A stretch of DNA of 64,000 nt from NCBI RefSeq assembly GCF_012027395.1, contig NZ_SNUJ01000002.1:248001-312000 (forward strand). Reading direction: 5' to 3'. Source of the stretch: Thermococcus sp. LS1. Lineage in GTDB: Archaea > Methanobacteriota_B > Thermococci > Thermococcales > Thermococcaceae. Shown in pieces: positions 17,789 to 26,710 of the stretch. Position 1 is the first letter of the stretch. Each line of letters starts with the position of its first letter. A program made the position numbers and the translations under genes. The notes beneath the pieces are model-generated. The model was not told the origin of the DNA, did no database searches, and saw only the letters and a program-made list of their open reading frames with translations.

Positions 17789-18501
17789 TCGCTCACCTCC
17801 TCCTTGAGCATGTTGTCGATGATTCCGCTGAGCTCTGTGCCGACCTTAATGCCGATGATGGTGTAGATTATCGGTATGAAGCCGCCGCTCAGCAGTCTAC
17901 CGACGTTGTCCCAGCCAAACTGCCAGGTCTGCCATATCCAGTCGAAGAGGAAGTAACCGCCTATTGCGAGACCGATTAGACCAACGGCGACGTAGCTCAT
18001 GCCAGCTAGGCCCTCAGTGACCTCAAAGCCCCTGTGTGGGATTTCGTAGGTTATGAACGCGAGGTACAGTAGCAGGAAGGCAGTGGCAATGGTGGCTCCT
18101 CCTGGGAATCCTCCACCCGGGGTGAGGTGTCCGTGAATGAAGATGTAGGCGCCGAAGAGCATCACGAAGGGGAAGAGCAGCCTCGTTCCGGTTGTGAGAA
18201 CTATTGAGCCCTCGGTCTTTGCGGTTCTCTCCTTCTTTCTTCTCCAGAGCAGGGCTCCAACGCCAGTTGATGCTATAAACAGGACGGTGACCTCACCAAG
18301 GGTATCAAATCCACGGTAGTTGACGACGACGGCGGTGACGGCGTTAACAGCGCCGGTCTGCTGTTTCACATTGTCGAGATAGTACTGGCCGACGAGCATC
18401 TTGTCCTCGCCGAAGGGGACCCCGGCCAAGCCCTGAGCCAGCCAGTACCCTATGATGAGGAGTGTGATTATTGCCAAAGCGCGCTTGAGGATGCTCACCA
18501 T
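17785..18501 (-). CDS. mbxF: Mbx/MBS subunit F (MrpB-type; corresponds to fused Mbh E and F)
   Basis: 238 residues from ATG 18501, which overlaps the mbxD stop as ATGGTGA. The first part (residues 1-80: GFDTLGEVTVLFIASTGVGALLW) resembles the short MbhE-type protein and the rest (GTRLLFPFVMLFGAYIFIHGHLTPGGGFPGG) is the MnhB/MrpB domain. There are about six membrane helices. Subunit lettering follows the published 13-gene mbx order; the D/E/F naming varies between authors. Confidence 0.85.
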   Translation of the reverse strand: MVSILKRALAIITLLIIGYWLAQGLAGVPFGEDKMLVGQYYLDNVKQQTGAVNAVTAVVVNYRGFDTLGEVTVLFIASTGVGALLWRRKKERTAKTEGSIVLTTGTRLLFPFVMLFGAYIFIHGHLTPGGGFPGGATIATAFLLLYLAFITYEIPHRGFEVTEGLAGMSYVAVGLIGLAIGGYFLFDWIWQTWQFGWDNVGRLLSGGFIPIIYTIIGIKVGTELSGIIDNMLKEEVSE

Positions 18502-18779
18502 CTCACCCACCACCCGGGCGTTTCTTCTTCCTCCGTCTCGAACCTCTGGGTTCTCTTAATGGCGAATATGAACACGGCACCGCTGAGTGCAGCGCCTATT
18601 GCTGCCTCGGTCATAGCCACGTCCGGAGCCTGCAGGAAGAAGAACAGCAGTGAGGCGAACAGGCTGACGGCTGCCATTCCGACGGCTGCAGCTAGTAGGT
18701 CCTTCCACTCGACGGTGAGTATTGCGGAGATTACCATGATAGCCACGATTATATACTCTATGCAGGATATGCAGTTCAT
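18495..18779 (-). CDS. mbxD: Mbx/MBS subunit D (MrpA C-terminal / DUF4040-like)
   Basis: 94 residues with three hydrophobic segments. The motif FFLQAPDVAMTEAAIGAALSGAVFIFAIKRT (written as two parts, residues about 45-60 and 61-77) is typical of the DUF4040 part of Mrp antiporters. It overlaps mbxC by 4 nt and mbxF by 7 nt. Confidence 0.88.
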   Translation of the reverse strand: MNCISCIEYIIVAIMVISAILTVEWKDLLAAAVGMAAVSLFASLLFFFLQAPDVAMTEAAIGAALSGAVFIFAIKRTQRFETEEEETPGWWVRW

Positions 18780-19186
18780 TCCTCACCACCCTCCCCGGTT
18801 TCATCAGTTTCTTCGGGGGTTTCCTCGGCTTTGACCTTCGCCTCGAGGTGCTCCCTGTACTTGTCGACGATGCTGCCTTCCCACAGTGGGATTCCGCTCT
18901 TGTACGCTGCCCTTATGAGTGCGTGGGCGCTTATTGGGTTGGTGAGCAGGAGGAACACAGCGATGACGATGGTCTTTGTGAGCCATGCCGCGCTTCCGAA
19001 GTCGGTCCCGAGAGCCCAAATTCCAACACCAACTATGACACCCAGAGAACCAAGGGTGGCGCTCTTGGTCGAGGTCTGCATCCTGTTGTAAACGTCGGGC
19101 ATCCTGATCAGACCTAGGGCTGATAGGAAGTAGAAGAACGTCCCCAGCAGGACGAGAACTTCTCCGATCACCGTAAGGGCGTTCAT
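18776..19186 (-). CDS. mbxC: Mbx/MBS subunit C (MrpG-like)
   Basis: 136 residues. Three membrane segments (about 5-25, 45-60 and 65-85) with the MrpG signature GLIRMPDVYNRMQTSTKSATLG, followed by a charged acidic tail rich in Glu and Thr (EETPEETDETGEGGEE). It belongs to the sodium/proton antiporter module. Confidence 0.9.
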   Translation of the reverse strand: MNALTVIGEVLVLLGTFFYFLSALGLIRMPDVYNRMQTSTKSATLGSLGVIVGVGIWALGTDFGSAAWLTKTIVIAVFLLLTNPISAHALIRAAYKSGIPLWEGSIVDKYREHLEAKVKAEETPEETDETGEGGEE

Positions 19187-19437
19187 AGGCCTCCCTCCAT
19201 GTAGCGCGCGAATGCCATGACTCCACCGAAGGCCAGAATCGCGTATACCAGGGCAACGTCGAGGAATGTCATTCTCTGGTAGTAGAGCGCGAAGAGCACC
19301 ATGAGTCCGGTGGTTATGGTTGTCATTATATCAACAGCCACGATTCTGTCCACTGTCGTTGGTCCCCTGAAGACCCTGTACATGCTGAGGAGCGTTGCTA
19401 TCGCTATCAGGGCGAGATAAACGTTTATTCCTATCAT
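19183..19437 (-). CDS. mbxB: Mbx/MBS subunit B (MrpF-like)
   Basis: 84 residues and three membrane segments. The MrpF motif RVFRGPTTVDRIVAVDIMTT (about residues 22-41) includes the conserved Asp of the second helix. It overlaps its neighbours by 4 nt on both sides. Confidence 0.9.
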   Translation of the reverse strand: MIGINVYLALIAIATLLSMYRVFRGPTTVDRIVAVDIMTTITTGLMVLFALYYQRMTFLDVALVYAILAFGGVMAFARYMEGGL

Positions 19438-19940
19438 CCGAAGATCACCTTCAGGAACTTTTCAAAGGGCTCGGTTATGCTCTTAGAAGCGCCTTCAACG
19501 GAATCATCCTTGACGTCTATCCAGTGGATGAAGTACTTGTCACCGTCAACGTCGAGGGTTATGGTTCCGGGCGTCAGGGTTATCGAGTTCGCAAGGCTGA
19601 GCTTCCCAACGTCGCTCTTGAGAACAGTTCTGCACTCAACGATTCCGGGGTTTATGGGTCTCTTGGGGTGAAGAACTCTGTATGCAACATCGAGGTTGGC
19701 CATGATCATTGCCCAGAGGAAGTAGGGTATGTAGGCTATTGCGTAGGCGATTCTCTTTGGATGCAGGTTTGCGAGGCCATTGGTTGTGAATATCTCGTAG
19801 GTGAAGGCCCCAACGATTAGAGACAGTAGCAGGCCGAATCCGAGTTCTTGTGGGTCTAAACTGGCCGTTAGAAACAGCCATATCAGGAACAGCACGATAA
19901 CCGTGTACAGGTAGCGGCTTATCTTGCTTGCTTCTCCCAT
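19434..19940 (-). CDS. mbxA: Mbx/MBS subunit A (MrpE-like)
   Basis: 168 residues: two or three N-terminal membrane helices and a soluble C-terminal domain with the MrpE motif LANSITLTPGTITLDVDGDKYFIHWIDV (as LANSITLTPGT and HWIDV, about residues 115-145). It is the first gene of the 13-gene operon; the upstream 274 nt hold the promoter and two SurR-type sites. Confidence 0.9.
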   Translation of the reverse strand: MGEASKISRYLYTVIVLFLIWLFLTASLDPQELGFGLLLSLIVGAFTYEIFTTNGLANLHPKRIAYAIAYIPYFLWAMIMANLDVAYRVLHPKRPINPGIVECRTVLKSDVGKLSLANSITLTPGTITLDVDGDKYFIHWIDVKDDSVEGASKSITEPFEKFLKVIFG

Positions 19941-20002
19941 TCAGCAACCCTCCAGTGGTTGATGGAAGTGCTCCCAACAGAGTTAAGCGAAGCTAATTTT
20001 TG

Positions 20003-20011
20003 GTTTAAAAC
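20003..20011. promoter_or_regulatory. SurR-type site GTTTAAAAC just downstream of the mbx TATA box
   Basis: GTT-n3-AAC, the core recognised by SurR, the redox-sensitive ArsR-family regulator of Thermococcales. On the minus strand it lies between the TATA box (20016-20024) and mbxA, a position that suits repression. Confidence 0.7.
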
Positions 20012-20015
20012 AATG

Positions 20016-20024
20016 ATTTATAAA
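20016..20024 (-). promoter_or_regulatory. TATA box of the mbx operon
   Basis: TTTATAAAT on the minus strand, 76 nt before mbxA. The expected start of transcription is near 19990, giving a leader of about 50 nt. Confidence 0.6.
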
Positions 20025-20045
20025 CCTTACCAGCGAAGAACAAAG

Positions 20046-20062
20046 GTTTAAAACTTTTGGTT
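20046..20062. promoter_or_regulatory. Extended SurR site GTTTAAAACTTTTGGTT
   Basis: Exact match to the extended SurR consensus GTT-n3-AAC-n5-GTT, 22 nt upstream of the mbx TATA box, where it could also influence TFB/TBP loading. The rest of 20063-20214 is A/T-rich noncoding DNA without other features I can name. Confidence 0.75.
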
Positions 20063-20214
20063 AAAATGGGGACAGCAGATTTGTTCTATGATGCCAAGAA
20101 GAGTCCTTCAGGGCGCATAACTTTATAGGGGCCACGAACTTCTCAAATTTGTTTACCAAAAGTTGGGAAAGTTGAGAAAAACTTCAACCAACAAATTATA
20201 AGAGAAGAGATGGT

Positions 20215-20715
20215 TCAATAAATTGAAATCCTCTTGACGCCCTCAAGCTTGGAGAGTTCGTTTATCAGGTCGCCGGGAATTGGTTTCTCTGTGATGATGG
20301 TGAGTGTTGCTTCAGGATATAGCTCCGGGTCCTCGGCAACTACCTGAATAATGTTGATCTCTCTCTCGGCGATCTTCTGAGCGATCTTGGCGAGTATTCC
20401 TATCGCCCTCGGCTCGGGCTCGATCTCAATGACGCCGTAGCCAACGTGCCTTCCGACGTACTTCATGTGAACGGTTGGCTCGAGGTTGGTGTATATCTCC
20501 TTCAGCTCGGGTATCTTGAGTATCATGCCGACGGTCTCCTTGACGACCCTTCTGTCCACGTCAAGGGCCTTGGCTATCTTGGTGTACGGGACCTCTATGT
20601 CGCCCGCTTTAATCTTCATGTCGTCAGAGACGCGAAGGCCGTACTTAAGAAGCGTTTTGGCAATCTGCTTCCTGACGGGATATTCATCAAAGTAATGTTC
20701 AATCTTCCCCCACAT
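20215..20715 (-). CDS. ACT-domain regulator of amino-acid metabolism (COG2150 type)
   Basis: 166 residues: an N-terminal HTH-like region (residues 15-75, with VPYTKIAKALDVDRRVVKETV) and a C-terminal ACT domain (about 90-166, AIGILAKIAQKIAEREINIIQVV). This pairing matches the archaeal predicted amino-acid-responsive regulators. The ligand and targets cannot be told from the sequence. It is a single gene with its own promoter region at 20716-20800. Confidence 0.88.
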   Translation of the reverse strand: MWGKIEHYFDEYPVRKQIAKTLLKYGLRVSDDMKIKAGDIEVPYTKIAKALDVDRRVVKETVGMILKIPELKEIYTNLEPTVHMKYVGRHVGYGVIEIEPEPRAIGILAKIAQKIAEREINIIQVVAEDPELYPEATLTIITEKPIPGDLINELSKLEGVKRISIY

Positions 20716-20905
20716 GTCTGCTCACCCAGGATAGTCCATCGATAGACTGTTTAATTCAATAATATTAAAATGTTTCCATGCCCGCATGATGGCAAAAGGT
20801 CTTCCCTTAAAAATCTTTAGGCAAGGAGGTTTTTGAGAGCCCATCATAGAACGGATTTTTTATCCATCGGCGAATTTTTAAAAAGAGTTTGGGAAACTCG
20901 AGACC

Positions 20906-22165
20906 ATGATTGAAGTCAGGCTTCCCCACACGCACTTTGAAGACCTCGGTGAGAGCGTAAGGTTAATCTGGCGAGATACTCTCTACGCCGAATTTGAGAA
21001 GAGTGAGCTGGTTCGGGTTATAAAGCGAAAGTATCGCGTGAAGCTCGAGGTTACCGTGAGGGACGGCGCGCTCGTTATCGATACCGATTATCCTGACGTC
21101 GAGAAGTACATCGCAATATACATTCAGAACAACCTCGGCGCCCTCCTTAGAAACAGGTACACAAAGAGGAGGGTTCTCTACATCCACGAGGGAATGAACG
21201 TGCCCCTCCTCGGGTACAACGCCTTTGGCTTAATAGACAGAGGAACGAACCTCATCCAAATCAGGGGTGTGAGCGGCTGCAACCTGAGCTGCATATTCTG
21301 CTCCGTTGACGAGGGGCCTTATTCAAGAACCAGAAAGCTCGACTACGTGGTTGATGTAGACTATCTGATGAAATGGTTCGACGACGTCGCTCGAATCAAG
21401 GGTAAAGGCCTGGAGGCACACTTGGACGGCCAAGGCGAGCCACTCATCTATCCTTTCCGCGTAGAGCTCGTTCAGGCTTTGAGAGAGCATCCGAACGTTA
21501 GGGTCATCTCGATGCAGAGCAACGGAACTCTTCTAACCGACAAGCTCGTTGAAGAGCTTGCAGAGGCTGGTTTGGATAGGGTGAACCTCTCCATTCACTC
21601 CCTCGATCCGGAGAAGGCCAAGATGCTAATGGGGAGAAAGGATTACGACCTTCAGCATGTTCTGGACATGGCCGAGGCGCTGGTAAACGCCGGAGTGGAC
21701 GTGCTAATTGCTCCGGTGATAATCTTCGGCATCAACGACAACGAGGCCGAGGCCTTCATAGAGTTCGCAAGGAGGATTGGAGCAGGTAAGAGATGGCCTG
21801 CTCTCGGCTTCCAGAACTACATCCCCTACAAGTTCGGCAGGAATCCAACTATAGCCAAGCTCGTGCCGTTCAAGAAGTTTTACGAGTGGCTCCGCGAGCT
21901 GGAGAAGAAAACGGGAATGAAGCCCCTCGTCCTGAAGCCTCACCACTTCGGCATGGAGAAGCGTGAATTCATCCCCCTTGCCTTCAGGCCGGGGGAGGTT
22001 GTAAAGGCTGAGGTTGTTCTGCCAGGCAGAATCCAGGGTGAGATGCTGGCAAAAGCCAGGAACAGGCTTATCGAGGTCATCAATACAGATGCCGAGGTCG
22101 GTGACAGGATAAAAATCAAGATAGTGAGAACGAGGCATGGGATTTACATTGGAACCGAAGTCTAG
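20906..22165 (+). CDS. Radical SAM protein with C-terminal TRAM-like domain
   Basis: 419 residues. The N-terminal 110 residues are family-specific. The radical SAM cluster motif CNLSCIFCSVDEG (C-x3-C-x2-C) is at about residue 123, followed by the SAM-barrel motifs GQGEPLIYP and SMQSNGTLL. The last 60 residues (GEVVKAEVVLPGRIQGEMLAKA...DRIKIKIVRTRHGIYIG) look like a TRAM/OB-type RNA-binding domain. This suggests RNA as substrate or partner (COG2100-like); the reaction is unknown. A TATA box (ATTTTTAAAAAG, 20874-20885) lies about 20 nt before the start, so the mRNA is nearly leaderless. Confidence 0.88.
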   Translation: MIEVRLPHTHFEDLGESVRLIWRDTLYAEFEKSELVRVIKRKYRVKLEVTVRDGALVIDTDYPDVEKYIAIYIQNNLGALLRNRYTKRRVLYIHEGMNVPLLGYNAFGLIDRGTNLIQIRGVSGCNLSCIFCSVDEGPYSRTRKLDYVVDVDYLMKWFDDVARIKGKGLEAHLDGQGEPLIYPFRVELVQALREHPNVRVISMQSNGTLLTDKLVEELAEAGLDRVNLSIHSLDPEKAKMLMGRKDYDLQHVLDMAEALVNAGVDVLIAPVIIFGINDNEAEAFIEFARRIGAGKRWPALGFQNYIPYKFGRNPTIAKLVPFKKFYEWLRELEKKTGMKPLVLKPHHFGMEKREFIPLAFRPGEVVKAEVVLPGRIQGEMLAKARNRLIEVINTDAEVGDRIKIKIVRTRHGIYIGTEV

Positions 22166-22213
22166 GACAATAACTTTTTAAAGTAACTGCCTAAATAAAT
22201 CTAGGTGGTGGAA

Positions 22214-22885
22214 ATGAAACGCGCCCTCTTAGTTGTGGGCATTGCCGCGCTGATAGTCCTTTCGATTGCTGGTGTGGCCTTCGCAAGTGAGTCCTATGTC
22301 ATCTCAGACTACTCAGGAGCGGCACAGCAGGGCGGAACAACGATTGTAGACAACAGTATCACCTGGAAGTACGCCCCGGAGAACCCTGGAGTTGTGTATA
22401 TAGCAGTTTGGGCACCTGAGCCATACAAGAACTACATTACAAAGGCCCTCGTTGAGGTCGTTAGGTCTTAGGGACTCAAAGCTGTCGTTGTTAATGATGT
22501 GTCCAAGTACGACCTGAAAGGAAGGCTCGTCGTGGCGTTCTTCCCCTATACGGAGTGGAGCAACGGGGTGCTTTCTCGCGAGGTTACCCTTTCTGGAATA
22601 CTCTACTACTCCTACGATGGAGATGCGAAGTCAATAATCAACGCAACAAGGGCTTTTGACCTGTCCAAAGACGCAATATCTACCTTCGCTGGAGAACTCT
22701 GCCAGGCGAGTTCAAAGAGAATGGTATACGAACACATAGTCAACAGGGACTGCAATGTGGCCTACTGGTGGAACCTTAAGGCAAAAGTTGGGAAGTTGAG
22801 CCAGGCAAATCCATACGAGATGGTGGCAAACGAGATATCCTCTCAGCTCAAGAACTTCTTGCTTAGTGATAACGAGGCTAAATGA
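22214..22885 (+). pseudogene. Exported hypothetical protein interrupted by an in-frame TAG
   Basis: From ATG 22214 (GGTGGTG upstream) the frame codes a signal peptide (MKRALLVVGIAALIVLSIAG, then VAFASE), runs 85 residues and stops at TAG 22469-22471. The same frame stays open from 22472 to a stop at 22883-22885. Together they make one protein of about 223 residues whose second half continues smoothly (KAVVVNDVSKYDLKGRLVV). A single nonsense change (for example from TTG or GAG) explains this. Two Cys in the second half could form a disulfide. I do not recognise the family. The end overlaps the convergent wecB by 8 nt. It may be expressed as a truncated exported peptide, be a pseudogene, or reflect a sequencing error. 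Confidence 0.8.
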
Positions 22886-24011
22886 ACCTTGAACTCCTGA
22901 CTTTTAATTTTTCCATTTTGTACAGTTTCAGCAGTATCTCGGCAATTCTTTCGCCCGCTTTTCCGTCGCCGAAGGGATTTGGAGCACTCGCCATCTTCTT
23001 GTAGAACTCCTCATCGCTCAGAAGTCTCTCGACGTAGCTCAGGGCTCTCTCCTTTTCGAGACCAACGAGGACGTTGCCGCCGGCTTTCACAGTTTCCGGT
23101 CTCTCGGTGTTGTAGCGGAGGGTCAGGCACGGTACGTTGAGGATTATGCTCTCCTCCTGAATGCCGCCAGAGTCCGTCATGACTATTTTCGCGTTCTTCT
23201 GGAGCTTTAGGAAGTCGAGATATCCAAGTGGCTTCGTGACGATAAGGTTCTCTATCGCCTCAACACGTTCCCAGAGGCCAAAACTCTCGAGCCTCTTCCT
23301 CGTTCTGGGATGCATGGGATAGACAGCCTTAACCGGCAACGCCTCAAGGATTTCCAAGAGCCTTCTGAGATTCTCCTTGCTGTCTGTGTTCTCAGCTCTG
23401 TGGGCGGTGAGGAGTATGTACTCCTTGGGTTTGAGGCCGAACCTTTCGAGGACGTCGCTTTTCCTCTCGGCTATCTCTGCGTTCTGGAGGACTGCGTCAA
23501 CAACGGTGTTGCCCACGACGTAAACGTTCTCAGTTATGCCCTCGCGTTCGAGGTTTTTTCTTGCCTCTTCCGTCGGGGCAAAGAGAACCTCACTTGCGTG
23601 ATCCGCTAAAATCCTGTTTATCTCCTCCGGCATCGTTCTGTCGAAGCTCCTTAAGCCAGCTTCAACATGGGCAACGGGGATTTTCAGCTTGACGCTTGCC
23701 AGTGCGCCGGCAAGGACGGTGTTCGTATCGCCCTGAACGAGCGTGACGTCGGGCTTTTCTTCCATCAGGACCTTTTCAATCTTAATCATTGCCGTTCCCG
23801 TCTGTTCGGCTTGTGTTCCAGAACCAACTTCAAGGTGGTAGTCTATCCTCCTGAGCTCTAACTCCTCGAGGAATACACTGCTCATCTCGTAGTCATAGTG
23901 CTGGCCGGTATGGATTAAAAGGGGCTCAACGCCCCTCTCCTCGAAGGCTCTGATAACAGGAGCAAGCTTTATTATCTCCGGCCTCGTTCCGAATACGAAG
24001 GCCGGTTTCAA
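22878..24011 (-). CDS. wecB: UDP-N-acetylglucosamine 2-epimerase (non-hydrolysing)
   Basis: 377 residues. The family hallmarks are FGTRPEIIKLAPVI (residues 7-20), LLIHTGQHYDYEMSS (about 32-46), VQGDTNTVLAGALA (about 95-108), HVEAGLRS, and TDSGGIQEES (about 280). It converts UDP-GlcNAc to UDP-ManNAc for surface polysaccharide or protein glycans. The start is TTG 24011, overlapping the wecC stop as TTGA with GGGAG upstream, which signals translational coupling. Confidence 0.95.
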   Translation of the reverse strand: MKPAFVFGTRPEIIKLAPVIRAFEERGVEPLLIHTGQHYDYEMSSVFLEELELRRIDYHLEVGSGTQAEQTGTAMIKIEKVLMEEKPDVTLVQGDTNTVLAGALASVKLKIPVAHVEAGLRSFDRTMPEEINRILADHASEVLFAPTEEARKNLEREGITENVYVVGNTVVDAVLQNAEIAERKSDVLERFGLKPKEYILLTAHRAENTDSKENLRRLLEILEALPVKAVYPMHPRTRKRLESFGLWERVEAIENLIVTKPLGYLDFLKLQKNAKIVMTDSGGIQEESIILNVPCLTLRYNTERPETVKAGGNVLVGLEKERALSYVERLLSDEEFYKKMASAPNPFGDGKAGERIAEILLKLYKMEKLKVRSSRFI

Positions 24012-25297
24012 TACTCTCCCCTCCCAAGGCCTTTGAAGATGAACCCCTTGGGCGGATCTTCTACGATGTGCCTGCCGTCGATGAGAATTCTGTTTCTCAT
24101 CAGCTTTCCGAGCTCCTCCCAGTCGAGAGATTTGAATGCCGTGTGGTCGGTTGCTATGACTATTGCATCTGCGCCTTTAACAGCATCTTCTATGCTCTCA
24201 TGAGTCCCTTTTACGAAGGGATCGTAAGTTCTAACCTCTCTAACCTCCTCATTTATGGCGTCCATAAAGGCAAAGGCAGGTGAATTCCTGGTGTCGTCGC
24301 TGTTTCCCTTGTAGGCCAGACCGAGGATAACTACAATAGCCTCTTCGGGCGGCAGATTTATCGTCCTGAGAGCCTCAAAGAGCAGATCCTTCGTGAAGAG
24401 CGGCATGCTGTCGTTTATCTCTCTCGCCAGCTTTATCAAGCCGAAGTCTTCCTTCGCAGGCCAGACGAGAAGGTGAGGATCCTTCGGCAGGCAGTGTCCG
24501 CCAACGCCTATTCCTGGAACGTGGATTTTAACCCGCGGGTGGGTGTTGGCCAGCTCTATCGCCTCAAAAACGTTTATTCCGTACTGATGGGCCAAGAAAG
24601 CGAATTCGTTGGCCAAAGCGATGTTCACGTCGCGGAAGGTGTTCTCCATGAGCTTTACTACCTCGCTAACGGTGGAGTTCGTCTTGAAGGTCTGCCCCTT
24701 GACAAAGGAACGGTAAAGTCTCTCGGCGAGTTCGGCGCTCTCGGGAGTGATTCCGCCAAAAATTCTCGAATTGTAAACGAGCTCTTTAAATATCCTTCCC
24801 GGCATGACCCTCTCCGGGGCGTGAACCATGTAGAAGTCCTCTCCGGGTTTGAGCCCGGTGATCTCTTCAATCAACTCCGCCATCTTCACTGTGGTAAGCG
24901 GCGGGACCGTGCTCTCTATGATAATGAGCGAGCCTTTTTTCATGGCCTTTGCAACGGTCTCCACTGCACTCTCGAGATAGCTTAGATTGGGCGTTTTATC
25001 TCCCTTCAGGGGAGTCTGGACGCAGATTATGTAAACGTCCTTTTCCCTTATCTCTTCTGGATTTGAGGTCGCTTTCAGGTTGCCGCTTTCAATGGCTTTT
25101 CTAAGGAGTTCATCTATCTCCGGCTCGATTATGTGTGCCTTTCCGGAGTTTATCTTCTCAACGACCTTCTCCCGTATCTCGTAGCCTATAACCCTAAAAC
25201 CCGCGTTGGCAAACATTATGGCCGTTGGGAGGCCGATATATCCGAGGCCTATGACCGCTATCTCTACGGTTCTTTCCTCTATCATCTTTTCCAGCAT
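24008..25297 (-). CDS. wecC: UDP-N-acetyl-D-mannosamine dehydrogenase
   Basis: 429 residues from ATG 25297 (AGGTGG upstream). Rossmann motif VIGLGYIGLPTA (about residues 15-26); catalytic Cys in GVGGHCLPKDPHLL (about 260); C-terminal domain GLAYKGNSDDTRNSPAF. It oxidises UDP-ManNAc to UDP-ManNAcA and forms an operon with wecB. The 285 nt upstream (25298-25582) is noncoding and holds a GCGTTTTAAACG palindrome near 25463-25475, a likely promoter for wecC, plus the TATA box CTTATATTG of the next gene. Confidence 0.93.
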   Translation of the reverse strand: MLEKMIEERTVEIAVIGLGYIGLPTAIMFANAGFRVIGYEIREKVVEKINSGKAHIIEPEIDELLRKAIESGNLKATSNPEEIREKDVYIICVQTPLKGDKTPNLSYLESAVETVAKAMKKGSLIIIESTVPPLTTVKMAELIEEITGLKPGEDFYMVHAPERVMPGRIFKELVYNSRIFGGITPESAELAERLYRSFVKGQTFKTNSTVSEVVKLMENTFRDVNIALANEFAFLAHQYGINVFEAIELANTHPRVKIHVPGIGVGGHCLPKDPHLLVWPAKEDFGLIKLAREINDSMPLFTKDLLFEALRTINLPPEEAIVVILGLAYKGNSDDTRNSPAFAFMDAINEEVREVRTYDPFVKGTHESIEDAVKGADAIVIATDHTAFKSLDWEELGKLMRNRILIDGRHIVEDPPKGFIFKGLGRGEY

Positions 25298-25582
25298 GTC
25301 TCCCACCTATCCCCAGTGGAGACGTCTCTCAATAAAAGCCTTTTCCAAAAAACGATTTCTGGACTGATTTCTGCGATACGAGTGATTCTGGGGGAATTTT
25401 TGCTCTCCTGTGGGCTCTCACCTGTTTTTTGTTTTCTCATCACGTCAATTTCATCGAAAGAAAGCGTTTTAAACGTTCTTTTGGCCTAAACCCCTACTGA
25501 AAAACTTTGAAAAGAAGGCTTCACAACCGTTTTTGGGAAAGTCTTATATTGAACAGGGTTGTCCAGTAGTTAGGTGAGTGGA

Positions 25583-26710
25583 ATGAAGGTATGGATAGAC
25601 ATCACGAACGCTCCTCACGTTCACTTCTTCAAGGGTATAATCAGGGAGCTGGAGAAATCCGGTCACGAGATTCTCATTACCACCCGTGAGTTCGATGGGT
25701 TAACCGGCATTCTGGACATGTTAGGATTCGATTACTACGTCGTCGGCAAGCATGGCGGCGCAACCCTGGAGGGCAAGCTCCTCGCAAGCACTGAAAGGAT
25801 GTACAAGCTCTCCAAGCTTATCATTGAAGAGAAGCCGGATCTGGCACTCTACAAGCACTCCGCCGAGGCGCCGAGAGTTGCTTTTGGGCTCAAGATTCCC
25901 TCCATCGGCTTCGTCGATAACGAAACGGCAGTTGCACAGAACAAGCTCATCCTTCCCTACACCAGTCTATTGCTTTACCCAATTGCAATAGACGCCTACG
26001 AGCTGCTCAAATGCGGGGCCGATCCAAACGGCATGCGCCCGGTTAAGGGCTTCTCAGAGCTTGCCCATCTTTACGGATTCGTCCCCGACAGAAAAGTTCT
26101 CAAAGAGCTTGGCGTGAAAAAGAACGGCTACATAGTGATGCGCACCGAGCCCATAAAAGCTAACTATTTCAACGGCTCCGAGAAGAGTGTCCTTGAGGAC
26201 ATCATTCCAGTGCTGCCAGACGTTCCTATAGTTCTCTTTCCGAGAATAGAGGAGCAGAAAAGAAGGTTTGAGAGATTCTCCAACGTCATAATTCCGGAGA
26301 AGCCTGTGGACAGCCTCAGCCTGCTATACTATGCCAGGTTGATGATAGGTGCCGGTGGAACGATGAACAGGGAGGCCATAGCTCTTGGCACGCCAACCAT
26401 CTCAACGTATCCCGGCAGGCTCCTTGCAGTTACAAAGTGGCTGGTCGAGAAAGGGGTTAAGTTTCACTCCACAGACCCTGTAAAGGTCGCGATGATGGCC
26501 GAGCGCATGATAGAGCTGAACGGAAGCTACAGGACATACATAAGAACCGTCATCAGCGGCTTTGAGAATCCGATGGACGTCATTCTCAAAGAGATAGAGA
26601 CCTATGAGGAGTTTGGAACATTCAGGACAATGAAAGTGGAAGAATCAGCCAATGCCGGCGATGCTCGGGGTTATGTAGGCCTCAATGAACGCCGCAACAA
26701 GGAGGAGTAG
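25583..26710 (+). CDS. DUF354 family protein (glycosyltransferase-like)
   Basis: 375 residues; ATG 25583 follows AGGTGAG. It begins MKVWIDITNAPHVHFFKGII, the hallmark of DUF354, a family with the GT-B fold of UDP-GlcNAc epimerases and glycosyltransferases. GAGGTMNREAIALGTPTIST (about residue 255-275) is the nucleotide-sugar binding loop. Its place next to wecB/wecC supports a role in surface glycan synthesis, an inference from context. Its 3' end overlaps the convergent SpoIIM-like gene by 66 nt. Confidence 0.88.
   Translation: MKVWIDITNAPHVHFFKGIIRELEKSGHEILITTREFDGLTGILDMLGFDYYVVGKHGGATLEGKLLASTERMYKLSKLIIEEKPDLALYKHSAEAPRVAFGLKIPSIGFVDNETAVAQNKLILPYTSLLLYPIAIDAYELLKCGADPNGMRPVKGFSELAHLYGFVPDRKVLKELGVKKNGYIVMRTEPIKANYFNGSEKSVLEDIIPVLPDVPIVLFPRIEEQKRRFERFSNVIIPEKPVDSLSLLYYARLMIGAGGTMNREAIALGTPTISTYPGRLLAVTKWLVEKGVKFHSTDPVKVAMMAERMIELNGSYRTYIRTVISGFENPMDVILKEIETYEEFGTFRTMKVEESANAGDARGYVGLNERRNKEE

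Noticed and set aside
20080-20140. Possible C/D sRNA around TATGATGCC...TTCAGG
   Set aside because: Only a partial C box is present; no CTGA box or C'/D' pair lies at the required distances.
22469-22471. TAG as a pyrrolysine codon
   Set aside because: Pyrrolysine is known from methanogens and some bacteria, not from Thermococcales; no pylT/pylS-like gene and no methylamine genes are present in the window.
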